A DNA stretch of 64,000 nt from Lepiota brunneoincarnata. Its lineage: Eukaryota > Basidiomycota > Agaricomycetes > Agaricales > Agaricaceae. The notes beneath the pieces are model-generated. The model saw nothing but the letters and a program-made list of their open reading frames with translations, was not told where the DNA came from and did not search any database. This document shows positions 1-11,854 of this stretch, piece by piece. Where the stretch lies: assembly GCA_023014365.1 (NCBI GenBank), contig JAEBUN010000004.1, positions 2,790,001 through 2,854,000 on the forward strand, read 5' to 3'. The translations under genes were made by a program, and so were the position numbers. Within the stretch, counting starts at the first letter, position 1, and the number at the start of each line of letters is the position of its first letter.

Positions 1-870
1 TCAGAGAGCACCTTTACATCTATGGACGTCTAAAGGGTTTGAAGGAAGGGAGCCGAGCTGGATGAGAATATCAGTGTTGTTTTGAAAGGCGCGGCGTTGG
101 GTCTCTATGCAGATCGCCTCGCGAGCAAGCTGTCGGGTGGTAACCAGAGGAAGTTGGCGCTGGCAATTGCTCTCATTGGTATGTGTATCAATTCGACCTG
201 TCTTCTGAACTAAGATTGAGTTTGCGCGTCAAGGTAATCCCTCCGTTATCTTGATTGATGAATTCTCGACGGGTATCGATGCCAAGATGAAGCGTGAAAT
301 GTGGAAGACGCTTCGAAATGTGGCACATGGAAAGGCGGTGGTTATCACCACACGTGCGTGTTCTTCTTTCCTGTTTCAAGTTAGCCAGATTTATTGTGTC
401 CTTCAGATTCAATGGAAGAAGCCTCCGCTTTGGCCACTAGAGTCGGCATATTGGCTAAACGTGTTCTAGGTGCGTTGATCATTCTGGCTTTCAACATTAT
501 ACACTTACACTGACATGAACTGCCAGCCGTCGGGACAGCAGAGTCTTTGTCTGCTCGTTACGGAACTTATGAAGTTCATTTTACCTGCCGTACACGTGAG
601 GAAGTTGTCAAGGCCCGAGAACTCATGACGAGCATCCCTGGATCCAAGATGGCGGATGATGTCGCTACACGATTTGAAGTGCCTATTGAGTCTGCGGAGG
701 GAATGTCCCTTGCTGAGCTCTTCCACACTTTATCCAGCAGCGGCGTCTTCGCGGAGTATACCGTAGAGAAGGCATCGCTGGAGAGTGTATTTTTGAAGGT
801 TATTAGGGAGAACGACGTCGCCGAAGAAGATAGTAGGCGCTCTAAACGGGCTTTGTGGAAATGTTGGTAG
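1..870 (+). CDS. ABCA-type ABC transporter, C-terminal nucleotide-binding domain (5' partial)
   Basis: This is the 3' end of a large transporter gene that begins outside the window. It encodes the second ATP-binding domain, which powers lipid or drug export by ABCA-family proteins. I see the signature LSGGNQRKL, the Walker B stretch ILIDEFSTGID, the H-loop TTHSMEEA and the tail typical of ABCA proteins (RYGTYEVHF, then LESVFLKVI). Three introns fit the frame: 179-233, 354-406 and 470-526; the last exon is 527-870. Between about 42 and 51 the frame shifts by one base (LYGRLKGLK upstream, AELDEN downstream) with no room for an intron, so this allele may be broken or the base is an assembly error. 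The family call is firm; the substrate is unknown. Confidence 0.88.
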
Positions 871-1252
871 ATCAGATCAGACATTATGTTTTAACGCTTT
901 AGATCGGCATTCAACCCTTACTTGTCCTTATCTGTGTGACTGTAAATCAAATACCCTTTACATTTTATCAAACCTAGCGCTGATCTGCAAGAAACGCGCC
1001 CACGATCGTTGTCCATGGACACGGTGTGACGCGTGCACATGATGAGGACAGTGGATCCGTGACTCTTATGACAAACCCTCGCCTTGTTCTTTGCCCGCCA
1101 TTGCCGCTGAGCTTGCTGAGCTTCAGTTTTTCACGTTCCACTCGCCATCAACGAACTAGCCAAAAAAACACAGCCATGAGCGCTAAAGTAGTTTCCCAAT
1201 CCGTACCGAGCGCCTCGAAAGAACTCTAAACCCTGCTCCGACCCATACGCTG
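871..1252. other. Intergenic, no gene seen
   Basis: This stretch lies between the ABC transporter stop and the start of the PAH-domain gene. It contains a short open frame of 67 codons starting near 1026, but that frame has no recognisable motif and overlaps the likely 5' untranslated region of the next gene. I see nothing else in it. Confidence 0.5.
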
Positions 1253-1708
1253 ATGGCGATGAGCTCTGTCCACCCTCCTCCATCTCATACTGAGTCGACG
1301 AAGATTTTGGAGGCCTACGAGTACCTGAAAGTAGTGAGAGCACAGTTCCTGAGTAACCGAGAGGGTTACGAGTCGTTCCTGGAAGTTATGAGGCGGTTCA
1401 AAGAACAATCGTGAGTGGCTATTGCTATTGCCCCTTTGGTCATTGCATGGCCCTAACTCTCTTGTGAATGCTGATGCGTTTGTATCACTTACTGCAGCTT
1501 GGAACGTATGGAAGTGATTGAGCGAGTGGCGGAACTGTTTGCTGGTCATCACCAATTGCTCAGTGGCTTCAATCAATTCCTTCCAAAAGGCTACCGCCTC
1601 GAACCTTCTGATGACCCCCTGAAGTCGGGCGATGTGATTATTGTTACCCCGGAGGGCCGGCTGCTACACCGAAGTCATCGGCAAACGAATTCCGTCATGG
1701 AGTCGTGA
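1253..1708 (+). CDS. Small protein with a single SIN3-type PAH domain
   Basis: The two exons (1253-1410 and 1498-1708; intron 1411-1497, 87 nt) join to give about 122 residues. Residues roughly 15-75 match the paired amphipathic helix (PAH) fold of SIN3 corepressors: EAYEYLKVVRAQF, FLEVMRRFKEQ, VIERVAELFAGH and GFNQFLPKGYRLE. In SIN3, PAH domains bind short helices of transcription factors and recruit histone deacetylase. Here only one PAH domain is present, with no HDAC-interaction region, so the protein could act as a competitor or adaptor; that is inference. The ATG at 1253 is the first in-frame one after a stop at 1184-1186, with a second ATG two codons later. SIN3 proteins normally exceed 1,000 residues, so this is a stand-alone minigene or a fragment of a duplicated SIN3 gene. 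Confidence 0.82.
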
Positions 1709-2546
1709 AGGCATTGAGCGCTCAAGTTTGTGATGCTAGTTACAAGATGCTAAGACGATGGAAGAAACCCGTATGTTGCGGAGCGGGGATGGGTTGTTTT
1801 GAAGCCTATAAGCCGGTGGAAGTAATGGGTCTACAGCAAGTTGGACGGTCACCGGGGCCTATATATGTATGATGCTTAATCTGTTTAATGGGTTACCTCA
1901 GATCCCAGGCCTGCGCTTTGTGATTACTTTGATGCCTTAATATTGATGCACCTTACTGACACTTTATGACAGTCTGTCATCCAGGGCCTGAGTTCCCGGT
2001 CTTGCACTCCTGAAGGCTGGAGATTCGATACTAGAAGTCTTTGGCTGTGTTTGTCAGTTGCAGGTTGAAGCGCTTGATTGCCAAGGAACCCTTTTGAATG
2101 AATGGGGGTAAGTAGGGTGTGCGTTGACTCTGTCCGGGTGAATGTTGGGACGGCCGCTGGACCATCAGTCAAGCAACCTGGCAGAATGAAGGGGCTAACA
2201 GAACACGTGAGCGCGGAGTCGGTTATCATCCGCTCGACGCACAGGTGGGTTACCTTCCATAAATAGGAACCCACTCTCCTTTTGCGATCGCTTGCCTATC
2301 TTTGTTTACATGTGCCTTGACTACGGAACGAGGGACGATGGAAGCCCTGGGCACTTTTTTTTTTTTTTGTTATTGCCGATCACGTTTTGACTGATACATG
2401 AATTTATATTACGATCAACATACAAGATATGTTAGCAAATACGAGGTGGATCGACCATACTCGCTTATTGATCTTTCTCACCCACACACTTGACCTCAAC
2501 TACAGTCTCCTACACGACTTGGGAAATCTATGTCCGCATTGCAAAA
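1709..2546. other. Intergenic, no gene seen
   Basis: The region separates the PAH gene from the 3' end of the desaturase on the other strand. It includes a long T run near 2356-2370. Open frames of up to 116 codons exist on the minus strand (1924-2274) but I recognise no motif in them and they look like chance frames. Confidence 0.45.
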
Positions 2547-3714
2547 TCAATCCGAATTGCTGGCCCAGAACTGATGACCATTTTTCCACTCTGCCCGGAC
2601 ACCCTGTACGATCTTGGACCGAATGATGGTCGGCCTCGTAAGAATTTGTTGGAAAGTCTCCGTGAGACCATGGGAAATGACATTTTTGGTACGGTATTCG
2701 ACGCTTTCTCGCATGAGCTCCTCGTGGGCGTCACGTAAGCGATGAAAAGGGATTTGGCTATTCAAATGGTGGGCGGCGTGAAGACCATCGTTGAGAGGAT
2801 GGATCCACCATTTCTGCCAGAATCCCGTCGTTGGTCCTGGAGTTGCCAAAGTGGTCTGTCATGTTGAGGCCGAGATGCTCGCTCATCTCTGCCCACCAGC
2901 GTGTGACTGGTAGGATGCCCATCCAGGGTACGACAAAGTAGAGAGCGAAACCTCTCCAGGTATTGGAATATTGGATAGCGCAGAGGATGGTGGCCCAGTA
3001 AAGGAACTTGGAGGGATAGGATATGGGAGTCATCCAGAATTCGGTAAAGGTGGTGACGATGTATTCGTATTGAAGCCAGCCCGTGAAGGGGAGGCCGTAG
3101 ACGAACCACCAGAGTCGGCGTGGCTCTAGTGGTTTGTCGGAGACCAGGCCGTAATGCATCATTCGAGAAACGTCGGCATCGAGGACTGGATCGCCGATGT
3201 ATTTGTGGTGCTCTATATGTTGGGTGCGATAGATTTTGAGCACGCGGAAGACGGGGAAGGCGAAGAGGAATTCGAGTCTGTCGTGAAGACGAGTGATAGT
3301 GAATAGATTGTTATGGGATGCCTCGTGGACAAAGTTCTCGAATGCACGAAGACGTGAAGCAATGATGAGTGCAGCGGTGGCATAGACTGTCCACCAAAGG
3401 AGACGATGCTGGGGGTAGCTTCGTTGGATGAACTCGCACACGGAGGCACAAGCGAAGCAAGTGATGTAGTTGTTAAGAATGGCGAAGGTGGCTTTCATGT
3501 TGTCTCGTCTTTTATGCTTGTTGGTGATGACGATGGCCTCCCTAAGAGCAGTTGTCGTTTTTGTTGCATCAAATTGTGTAAAGGCATTATCGGTAGTTTC
3601 GAGATATATTTCTCGGGTAGTTCCTGTGAGAGTAGGAGTAGAGGCCATGGCACGCTTGGCGTGATTGTACTTGGACTCGATAGACTCAGAGTATCTCTTA
3701 TATGTGAGATTCAC
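2547..3714 (-). pseudogene. Membrane fatty-acid desaturase family protein, frameshifted before the third histidine box
   Basis: Without introns, the frame from 3714 encodes 318 residues of a membrane desaturase (di-iron, endoplasmic reticulum). Histidine boxes are HEASH (about residues 130-134) and HIEHH (about 166-170), with hydrophobic spans between. The main frame then ends in an unrelated tail, while the third box (HPLNDGLHAAHH) and the normal C-terminus continue one base out of frame down to a stop at 2547. The switch lies at about 2821-2840 (NSRTND in one frame, GFWQKWW in the other) and no intron fits. A single inserted base therefore removes the third iron-binding box. A start at the second Met (MASTPT, residue 23) is also possible. 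Whether it makes a lipid desaturase or a hydroxylase-like enzyme cannot be told. It is either a young pseudogene or an assembly error. Confidence 0.78.
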
Positions 3715-4384
3715 ATATACTGTTCAAAGGAGCAAAGAAGTTTTTCTCTGCGGTTCGGCGGTTCCAGGCAGTCGGCCAACCCGCCAACTCACCAAAGATG
3801 ACCCGGCAAAAGGCTGTGAGCGGCCGCCTCTCCACCGAGATTAATGGGTGTACGAGTATCATTCCCAGCTCCTCACGAAACCTGACGCACTGTACATTCC
3901 AAAGAGCCAGAAGCAGATGCCCAAAAATAGACGAGCCGACTTGAAATTAGCCAAGCCCCGATCCTGTTGCTGACGTAAGAATTGATTGATTGTGTGTTTA
4001 TTGTATCAACGCTATACACCACTTATGGAGCAAGTCGCGTACACCGACCTGGACCAACGTGGCCGACCTTCCTGGCCGACAAGAGGCATCAACATCCACT
4101 GCGTTTCAGCTCCATTTCACGTTATGTACATGAACAAGTCTACCGCGATCCGCTGGCCACGCTCCGTCTCTAAAGCGTCCCACGGGTGTACATTTGCTGT
4201 GTGCAATTACTCCATTCATTGCGCTCGCTAGTTGTCAATCCGTATAGCCCCTTCCGGATATTGATCACCGCTACCGGTTTTCTCGTAGCTTGGCGAGGAA
4301 AAAAAAGGACCCACCCTCAATCTTTCCCCTCCCCTCCATCTACCATGAATGTGGTCAAGGCCCATTCCACTCGCATTATCAGAA
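3715..4384. other. Intergenic between divergent desaturase and SulP genes
   Basis: This is the shared upstream region of the desaturase (minus) and the SulP permease (plus). Overlapping frames at 3982-4231 and 4186-4613 have no motif. A CRE-like TGACGTAAG sits near 3971. An additional 5' exon of the SulP gene could lie here, because an ATG at 4345 is in another frame from the first conserved exon. Confidence 0.4.
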
Positions 4385-7313
4385 ATGCACCAGGGTCGTC
4401 TCTACCGTGCCGTTCCTGCGGTCATTCTTGGAACCATGTTCAACGTTCTCGATGCAGGTACATGCTGTATTGGCCCCTAAACACAACATTCCCATCTCAT
4501 TTGTTTCAATAGTATCAACAGGACTGCTTCTATTCCCCGCAGAAGAGGGTTCTGGACCCACGCAGTTTAGAGATTTGCAGATTCAGGGGTTGTCAATGTA
4601 CATCATGAGGTGACTTTCGACTCTGTGGGGCTTACAGACTCGCGATTGACGCATCCACTGTAGCACCGTGCTCTCCCAAGTCGCGATGACTCTGGGAGGG
4701 TCTCGATTTCCGGGTGCCCTAGGTGCTATGCTGATCGAGATTCTTCCGTTTTTACGGGGAATCGGCAGTGATATTCGGAATGCACTAGGGGCGGACCACC
4801 CTGCGCTGGTTCCAACAGTGATGGCAGCATATACCTTGACCAGTTTCTTGATAGGATTTGTTCTTCGTTGTGCTTGGTCTTCTCAGGCTTGGAAGTGTGG
4901 TATGAGGGCCCTTTTGTCGTGTTCATCCCGCATAGAGGCTAATACTTCCTGAAGGTGGCCTACTTCCCCCAGACAGTTTTGACGGGCGCTATCGGCGCAA
5001 TTGGACTGTCCCTCTTTATCTTAGGATTAGGCCTCCCTCTACCCGAATCATCCCCTACCTTGACCCTGTCGTCTGCCGGCTCCGTTTTGTTCAGCAGAAG
5101 CCACCTTCCGATCCTCGCAGCTTCGTTTCTCCCTCCTTTCATCCTCTCCGTGACAAAGCGGTCGAAACACGTTGATCGTTGGACCCGAGGCGCTGTCCAT
5201 AGCGCTTAGTTACATTCCAGCCTATTTGATCGCAATACCTGCTATCTTCTGGATTGTTGCAGGCGCAAGACACATTCCTCAAGAAACCTTAATCGTAAAT
5301 GGTTGGCTCTTTCGTGTACAGACTCCTCCAGGCCAGCGTGGCATTGGCAGCCAATGGATATATTGGAGGGAGTTCGACTTCTCTCAAGTGGAGTGGTGGG
5401 CAATGAAGAGTGCTATCACGAATATCGTATTGTTGGTGGTGATCGGTGTCCTCAACTTACCCATATACGTTCCTGCCTTGGGCTTCACCTTGGACGTCCC
5501 CTACAACATGGATCACGAGTTTCTAGGCCAAGGGGTTGCTAATATCCTGGCTGGTGTGGCGGGAACCGTGCCTAATATTCTAGTAAGTGGAATCCCGCCT
5601 CCGTTGCTGCTTGATTGTTCAGAGACTTTTGTCACCAGCAATACTCCTATTCCGTATTCATCACAAGAGCCAACGGTGGTCGTTTCGAATGTGCCATTGT
5701 TACGATCCTCACTTTCATCCTTTTCCTGACGGCAAGCCTCCTCCTGCCCTACATTCCTACAGTTTTGGCCTCTGCCTTGGTCTTATTTCTCGGCATCGAG
5801 CTCATGTTTGAAGCCGTCTGGGAATCCGCTCAAAGTCTTGTTCTCCTTGAGTGGTGTATCGTCATGGGAACATTGTTTTCATGTACTTTCCTTGGTTTTG
5901 CCGAAGGCTTTGGAGTAGGGATCGGTGCAGCGGCCGTGGTTTATTTAGCATATGGGGTTGTTGACTCAGTACGTATCTGCCACGCGGCCGATCTGCGGGT
6001 CCGGAGACTGATCGCGCGGTTTTTTTTTCAGAGGGCTAGAGTTTTACGATGGGAAGAATGGAACGAGAACCAGCAGTTCCGGCAATCTGACGGTGCCTCG
6101 GTTCCCAAGATCATCTCGCCTCTCAACCATACCCCATCTGTATCTGCAAGTGACATTGAGAGTTCCGGAAGCCTCGGAAGTCTCGCCCAGACCCAAGCGA
6201 GTGTCAACGAGACTTTGCGTGAGATCGATGCACGAGTGATCGTTCTCACAGGATATGTCTGTAAGTTTTTTGATTTACGTCATAAGAAGGCATTCCCCGC
6301 TCATCCTGGCTTCTTTAGTCTTCGCCAGTATCCCGTCTTTAGAAACGCAACTTCTGGACAAGAAGCAGCATACGGCTTGCATCATAATCGATCTGACAAC
6401 GGTGTACCGGTTAGAGACCGCTGCCGCACAATGTTTCGATCGGGCTGTGCGCGATCTGCTTCCCAGGAATACCAGGATAGTGCTCTGTGGAGTCCGCAAA
6501 GGCAGTGGTGTCCACTCGGACTTCGAGCGTGCAGGAGTCAACATATTGTTTGACGCAGAGAAGTGGAACGACAAAGGCATCCTTGGGTTTGAGACTCGAT
6601 TTGAGGCAGTAGGGTGGTGCCGAAACCAACAGGCAGGGCAGGTAGCTCCCAATGAGACAGGTACAAAAGAAATCGCTTGCCGTTCTCCGTACTTGGACTG
6701 ACCTCTACTTCAGATGTTACGACCGATGCAGATTCACAGTCGCAGCTCTATGATAAATTCCGTGGACTATTCGATTTCCAGGCTGCCGTGCTCGCCGGTG
6801 AAGAATCTCCATGCGACACCACTGGCGATGTCACTACTGGACTGGAGAAGCTGACCTTGGAGACCGATTTGGACAAGCTTCTGAGTGCTGGAGCCCGACT
6901 GATTCATTATCCTCCGGGTCATACGATCTTTACATCAGGTAAGCCGACAGCTACTCGCTCGATAAGACCTTGCATCTCAGCAACTGCTAGATAATTCCGA
7001 CGATCGGTTCGTTTTCATCGTTGAGGGCGAAGGAAGCATTGTGTCCCAGACTGAAATTGCTAACCGACCGGCGATACGGGACTTGATGTTACAGCTACCA
7101 AAAGAAACATGGATATACACCAAGGAGAGAGTTCTGGCACGCTGGCGAAATATTGGAATGCGGAGAGGTGTTAAACCTGGGGATATTGTTTCAATGAAGC
7201 GCCTCGGAGGTAGGGCGGTATATGTGGTTGCAGGGAGTCGATGCTCTGTGATTGAGATTCACCCTGCACGGGCTGGACGGGCATTGCTGGAGTGGGCCCG
7301 TGGCAAAAATTAA
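4385..7313 (+). CDS. SulP-family anion permease with STAS and cNMP-binding-like domains (two apparent frameshifts)
   Basis: The gene has nine exons with introns at 4458-4512, 4610-4663, 4900-4954, 5583-5638, 5969-6031, 6261-6318, 6661-6713 and 6939-6990. The product resembles fungal vacuolar SulP proteins of the yeast YGR125W type. It opens with a transporter core (STGLLLFPAEEG, LGGSRFPGALGAM, YFPQTVLTGAIG, LGQGVANILAG, LLPYIPTVLASALVLF), followed by a STAS segment from about 6230 (ARVIVLTGYVF, CIIIDLTTVYRLET). The C-terminus is a cyclic-nucleotide-binding-like barrel (HYPPGHTIFTSG, DRFVFIVEGEGSIV). The 63-nt intron at 5969 is in frame. Two one-base frame breaks occur, near 4866 and between 5172 and 5207, in an otherwise conserved protein. 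The start at 4385 (MHQGRLYRA) is the first in-frame ATG, but longer homologs suggest a missed 5' exon. Its last exons are duplicated as a relic at 13.6-14.6 kb. Confidence 0.85.
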
Positions 7314-7926
7314 CAAAAAGTGGATCGGTCTCTAGTAATATATCAATAGTGAACAGGCTGACTCGGCAAATGGTGTAGATTACAAAGGGTGGTTAATGTT
7401 TTGTGTAGTAGAAGCATACTTGCACCAATGTGTTTGATGATTCGAAGGATCGCTCCGGCAATCAAAGAAGCATGGAGAAGACCGAGTTGTTCAGGGGCGG
7501 CGGTTTTGGCTTATATGATGGGATCACGTGATCGCCATCCCTATTTGTATCATCCTCGTTTCCCCGTCCCGCGACTTTATAAGGTTCATCAGGAGATAGC
7601 TTGTTATCACGCCGAAACCCCTCGCAGTAACTAGTTTTGACCATCGTGATCAAATACTTGGCTCTGCTCCTCCTTTTCCATCCATGACAATACATCCGTT
7701 TACCGCCCCCGTGCAGACCGCATTTTTCCTGTTGCGTTCTGCCCCGCGTCTACACCCTCCTATCAACTCAGCCACCTAATCTACCACTAGGGGAAGGTGT
7801 TCCACACGCACGAACTTTCTTACAGATACCGTTCCCCCATATCTCTCTTTCTCTTGGACTTTGAAGCAAGAAATTGCTGACGAATTGAGGCTTTCTCTCC
7901 TTCACTACTACATACCAGTTCTCGAA
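7314..7926. other. Intergenic between convergent SulP and P450 genes
   Basis: The region holds the 3' flanks of two convergent genes. About 150 bases just after the SulP stop recur, diverged, at 14470-14640. A 12-base palindrome with a CACGTG core lies at 7522-7533. I see no gene. Confidence 0.5.
7522..7533. promoter_or_regulatory. Perfect 12-bp palindrome with E-box core
   Basis: The sequence GATCACGTGATC is self-complementary and contains CACGTG, the site bound by bHLH factors such as yeast Cbf1 and Pho4. Its place between two 3' ends makes a promoter role uncertain. Confidence 0.3.
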
Positions 7927-9984
7927 TCATTGCTCTCCCAATGGCTCCGTATTTTTGATCAACTCTTCTGCTCTCTCCGAACGCGGGGTAATTCTTGCTT
8001 TAAACGGAAGTGGATTCCTAAATCGATAGAAGTTAAAACCAGGTCCAGAGCCCAAAGATGGGTTTCAAACTCACTGAAGATATTCATCGTTATATTCCGC
8101 ACTCATCTCGACACAGTTACCGTTCTCGTCCAAAGGAGGTCTTATATCGAAAACAGCCAATACTGGATGCGATGATGATAAACACTGAATTTTCGCTTAT
8201 GTCCCGCCCAGGACACATGCGGCGACCGTATCCAAATGCTACTGCCGAGGGATCTCGTACCTCGGGATTTATTTTACCGTCCTTCAGGAATCGTTCGGGT
8301 ATAAATTGCATCGGCTCATGGTATTCTTCGGGGTCATGCAAGATTGTCCTGGGTTCAAATGTCTGGGGAGAGTATAACCAGGGTCTGACTTTGAGTACGC
8401 ACCAACCATTGCCAATGACAAGTGTCCCCTTTGGAATGAAATATCCTTCGTACTCGTCATCTTCGGTGCTCATGTGCGGCAAAGCTGTAGCAGGCTTGGA
8501 AAAACTCGATTAAGCTAGCATCGAATTGTGGAATCATACCCAGAGGTAATACTGGTTGCCAGCGCATGGCTTCTTTCATAATTGCATGGATATAAGGAAG
8601 GGATTGGCGATCATTGAAGTCAGGTAAGCGGTCCCCTAGGACGGAATCCAATTCTTTCTGAGCTCTTTTCTGGACCTCGGATAATAGACACATCGCCAAA
8701 AAAAATGTTTGCATAGTCGATAATGTCCTATCGGACCCTATTAGCCATGTGAGGACGTGTGTTCAATGATGACAAACCGTATCCAACCCGGCTATTGATA
8801 ATTTGAGATATTGAGCTCGATTATCCCCGCCAGGGCTCGTAGTACATACCTACAAAACTAGTCGCTACCGTATTCCTGGCCATTTCCTCCTCTTCAGCTG
8901 CATTCTCTTCGGGAAGAGCTTCAAAAAGCTCGCGGCGATGCTTGGAGTTGGGATTCCTCGGCTCCAGTTAGGGGGTCAATCGCTTCACACTTTTCGATAT
9001 GTGAACCGTAACCAAGTTATCTTTAACTAATTGAAATGGCTCCGACCACAGTAGCCGGTTGCTCGCCTTGTAACGTTCCGTCTTCCGCTTCCAAGCAGCA
9101 CCCGGAAACCAGCTTGGTATGTTTTTCATTATTGGAATCATTTCTGCTATATATTCTCCGGGTACAGCACCATCGGAAAGCCCGTCCATCACAACCTCCA
9201 CGGCTCGGACGAACGGATCATTATGCTCAGCTACGTCTATTCCGAAAGTGATTTTGAAAAGCAGGGAAGCAAAAAAGCTTTGACCACAGCGGTGTGAGAA
9301 AAAACAAAAAAGAGAGAGATCTTAAAGGTTGGCGGAGGAAACTCACAAACGAGCATGTTGCACAAAGTCATCGGGAGAGCGGAGGAGACGGCGAAGCAAA
9401 GCATGGGCTTCCGCAACCTGAGCGGTATAATGCCTCGGTAATGCGCTGGGGCCGAAATGTTGATGAAACAAACGACGATGGTGTCGCCAATATGAGCCAT
9501 AACGCTGGAATTCTACGACATAATCGGCACCCATCCTGGTGGTTTGTTCAGCCAACATTTTAAGAGGTTGTGAAGTGCTGGAATAAACTTACAAATCGTT
9601 GTACACGACCATGTGAGGGCGGTCAGAATAATTGTGGGAACGTTTATCAAGCAGGTCATTGGTCCTTTCCAGCGTCCCGAGGATAAGGAAACGCTGGACC
9701 CATCACCGTGAAATATACCATGTCCCCTGTAAGGTTCATGCTAAGGATGAGAAAGCGGTGCCACAGGAAACACTTACCATATATTTTGAACCATTTCTCA
9801 TATTGTAACCATGGTTTGAGTATCGACACGTCAAATACGCTGCCGATGATAGGGTAACCTTTAGGACCAGGAGGGGTAGGTAGACTTGCGAGGATTGGCT
9901 CTTCGACCCTTTATATACTGCATATAATCGCCAGAGAAACACGAAGCATGTAGCTGAGGCCAAGTAAGGATGCGAGGAGAACAT
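7927..9984 (-). CDS. Cytochrome P450 monooxygenase (frameshifted)
   Basis: Nine exons (9984-9778, 9726-9593, 9535-9347, 9277-9013, 8961-8850, 8737-8540, 8484-8403, 8348-8075, 8017-7927) give a P450 of about 516 residues. It has a hydrophobic N-terminal anchor, the proline hinge PPGPKGYP, the C-helix WRHHRR, the K-helix KEAMRW (ExxR), a PERF motif and the heme-binding loop FGYGRRMCPGR with the cysteine ligand. P450s of this type oxidise small lipophilic metabolites at the ER membrane. The 51-nt intron 8962-9012 removes an in-frame TAA. Three single-base frame breaks remain, near 9878 (before PPGP), 9688 and 8157, so this copy is probably a pseudogene unless these are assembly errors. It is divergent from the terpene synthase 1.9 kb away, suggesting a terpenoid pathway partner. 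Confidence 0.82.
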
Positions 9985-11854
9985 CTCAACGTATCCGCCG
10001 GGAGGGTCCTTGCATCACAGGCTATATAATCAAAGAGGCGAGCAGGAATGCTTCGATGTACCGCCGCGGTCTGGCGAGGGACACGATCGAAGCGTTCCCA
10101 AACGGAGACGACTGGCATCAGATTTCTTATCACTATGAAGTAGAGTGCCGGTTGATATTTCTGGATAGGTCTAACTAACCTAGGTGATCAGCGGGGCCCA
10201 GGGGACCTTGTGCTCTGAAGAGGTCGCATGCGGCTTCCCTAGCTTTCCGAATCGAGAGATTGCATTGAAAGCAAGTGTGGTTTTTGCCAAAACGGCGCTT
10301 GTGTTACGAAGTATTTAGCATTCATGTCGCAGCAGCATGCCCGAATATATCATGGATGGATAACGAGAAACATGAACGAAAAGCTTCGCTCCAGAGTAAG
10401 AGCGTCAAAGATCGCGATAAGAATCAGCATTATCGCTTCTTTGATGTGGCTCTGATGTAGTCTGATGGCGTGGTAATTGTTACACTGGACTGCCCCTGTC
10501 TGCACCTGAGTTGCAAGTGAAATGTTATTCACAATGTAGAGGGAGTCAACAAAAGGTCTCCCGCTCTCACCGTGGGGATACGTTAAGATATCGTGGGAAT
10601 CAAATTGTCTTAGCAGAAATTGTGAACACTGCGCAGCGCGATAATTTTTGTACTGTACATCAAGTTCCAAGTTCCAACCTCCTTTACAGACGATCCTTAT
10701 ATGAAAATTTCACTGCTCTGGCCTTAATATGATTTAAATTGCCTGTTACAAGTTGGCCTAGTGGGCCGTCCATACCATTGGGGTTATCGTACTGTATGTA
10801 TGTACATCCCCGGTATCTATGACTTTTTGAATATGTCATGCGCAGCCCAGACAAAAGTGATTTCTAAACCTTACATTACACAGACGAGACAAAAGACTAA
10901 GAAGAGTTTGGCCAAGCAGAAGCTGGAGGCCGCTAGTATTGGAAATGAACCAATCGTACGGCCACGTCGGGTCGGACCGTGTTGCAGCAATCCGTGGTTA
11001 GTGCAACCACGGAATGTGTCCTGTGTCCACCTGACCTTATCTACCCTGGGTGGACCCTTACTTATATATTGATGTTATTCGTCGGGGGGTGGTATTGTCC
11101 CTTTTGTCCCGGATTTATCATAATACAGAAGGTCTATCCAAGCCTATTCAAGCTAGCCCATTAACTTTGTCGCCCTTCACAGCGCAAAGACTCGGAGCCT
11201 CTAGTGGACCCTGGTTTCTTACCATTCCTTACCAAGGTCAGAAGAACCCAGAACTTGATCCGAAAAGCACTCAAGGAAAGCATATCCCTGATGTGATATT
11301 TCTCATGTAGGGGACAAATTTTCCATGGCAGCTTGCAAGCAGGGCCAGTAACATCCGTTCATGACTAGGATCTGACCCGTAGGTTGTCCGAGTTACAGAG
11401 TCTTGGGAAAGCACAGGAAACCTGAAAGACAAGGCGAGAGGAGATGGTTCAGAGTGTGGATATTGAAGAGATCACTTTATACCGAGACGGCCAGTAGAGG
11501 CGATGGGCCGTTTCTTCCAAGCAGAGCCCCCCCTCCCCCATGCCAGAACTCTCAGAGCCGTGCGATATATTCGGAACTCCCTACTGCCAGTGCCTCTGAC
11601 GTCTTCCCTCTTTTGGAGCCCTAGAGTGTCCGGAACCTCCCTTCTGGGACTTGTTCTGCACGTTCTAGATCGAATATGGGATCGATCGCCCGTGCGATCG
11701 AAGCACCCAGAGTCTAGGGGTTGTTTTCGTGTCTGTTATCAGTGCCTCTGTTTGGATTCAAGAGCGAAGATGTTAAAAGCGACGAGAATTGGACCCATCT
11801 CACAAGCAGCCAGCTTCGATTGCTCAGTACATCCCCACTCCTATAAAAACTTGC
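9985..11854. other. Intergenic between divergent P450 and terpene synthase
   Basis: This 1.87-kb region would carry the promoters of both genes. A 106-codon minus frame (10350-10670) and a 139-codon plus frame (11503-11922) exist without recognisable motifs; the second overlaps the synthase start. I could not support a gene here. Confidence 0.4.

Noticed and set aside
5969..6031. Continuous reading of SulP through 5969-6031
   Set aside because: The 63-nt stretch is in frame, but it starts GTACGT, ends TTTTTTTTCAG and encodes residues unlike the family, so I treat it as an intron.
8962..9012. In-frame stop codon in the P450
   Set aside because: A 51-nt GTTACG..GAG intron with a CTAAC branch site fits here, keeps the frame and removes the stop, so it need not be a nonsense mutation.
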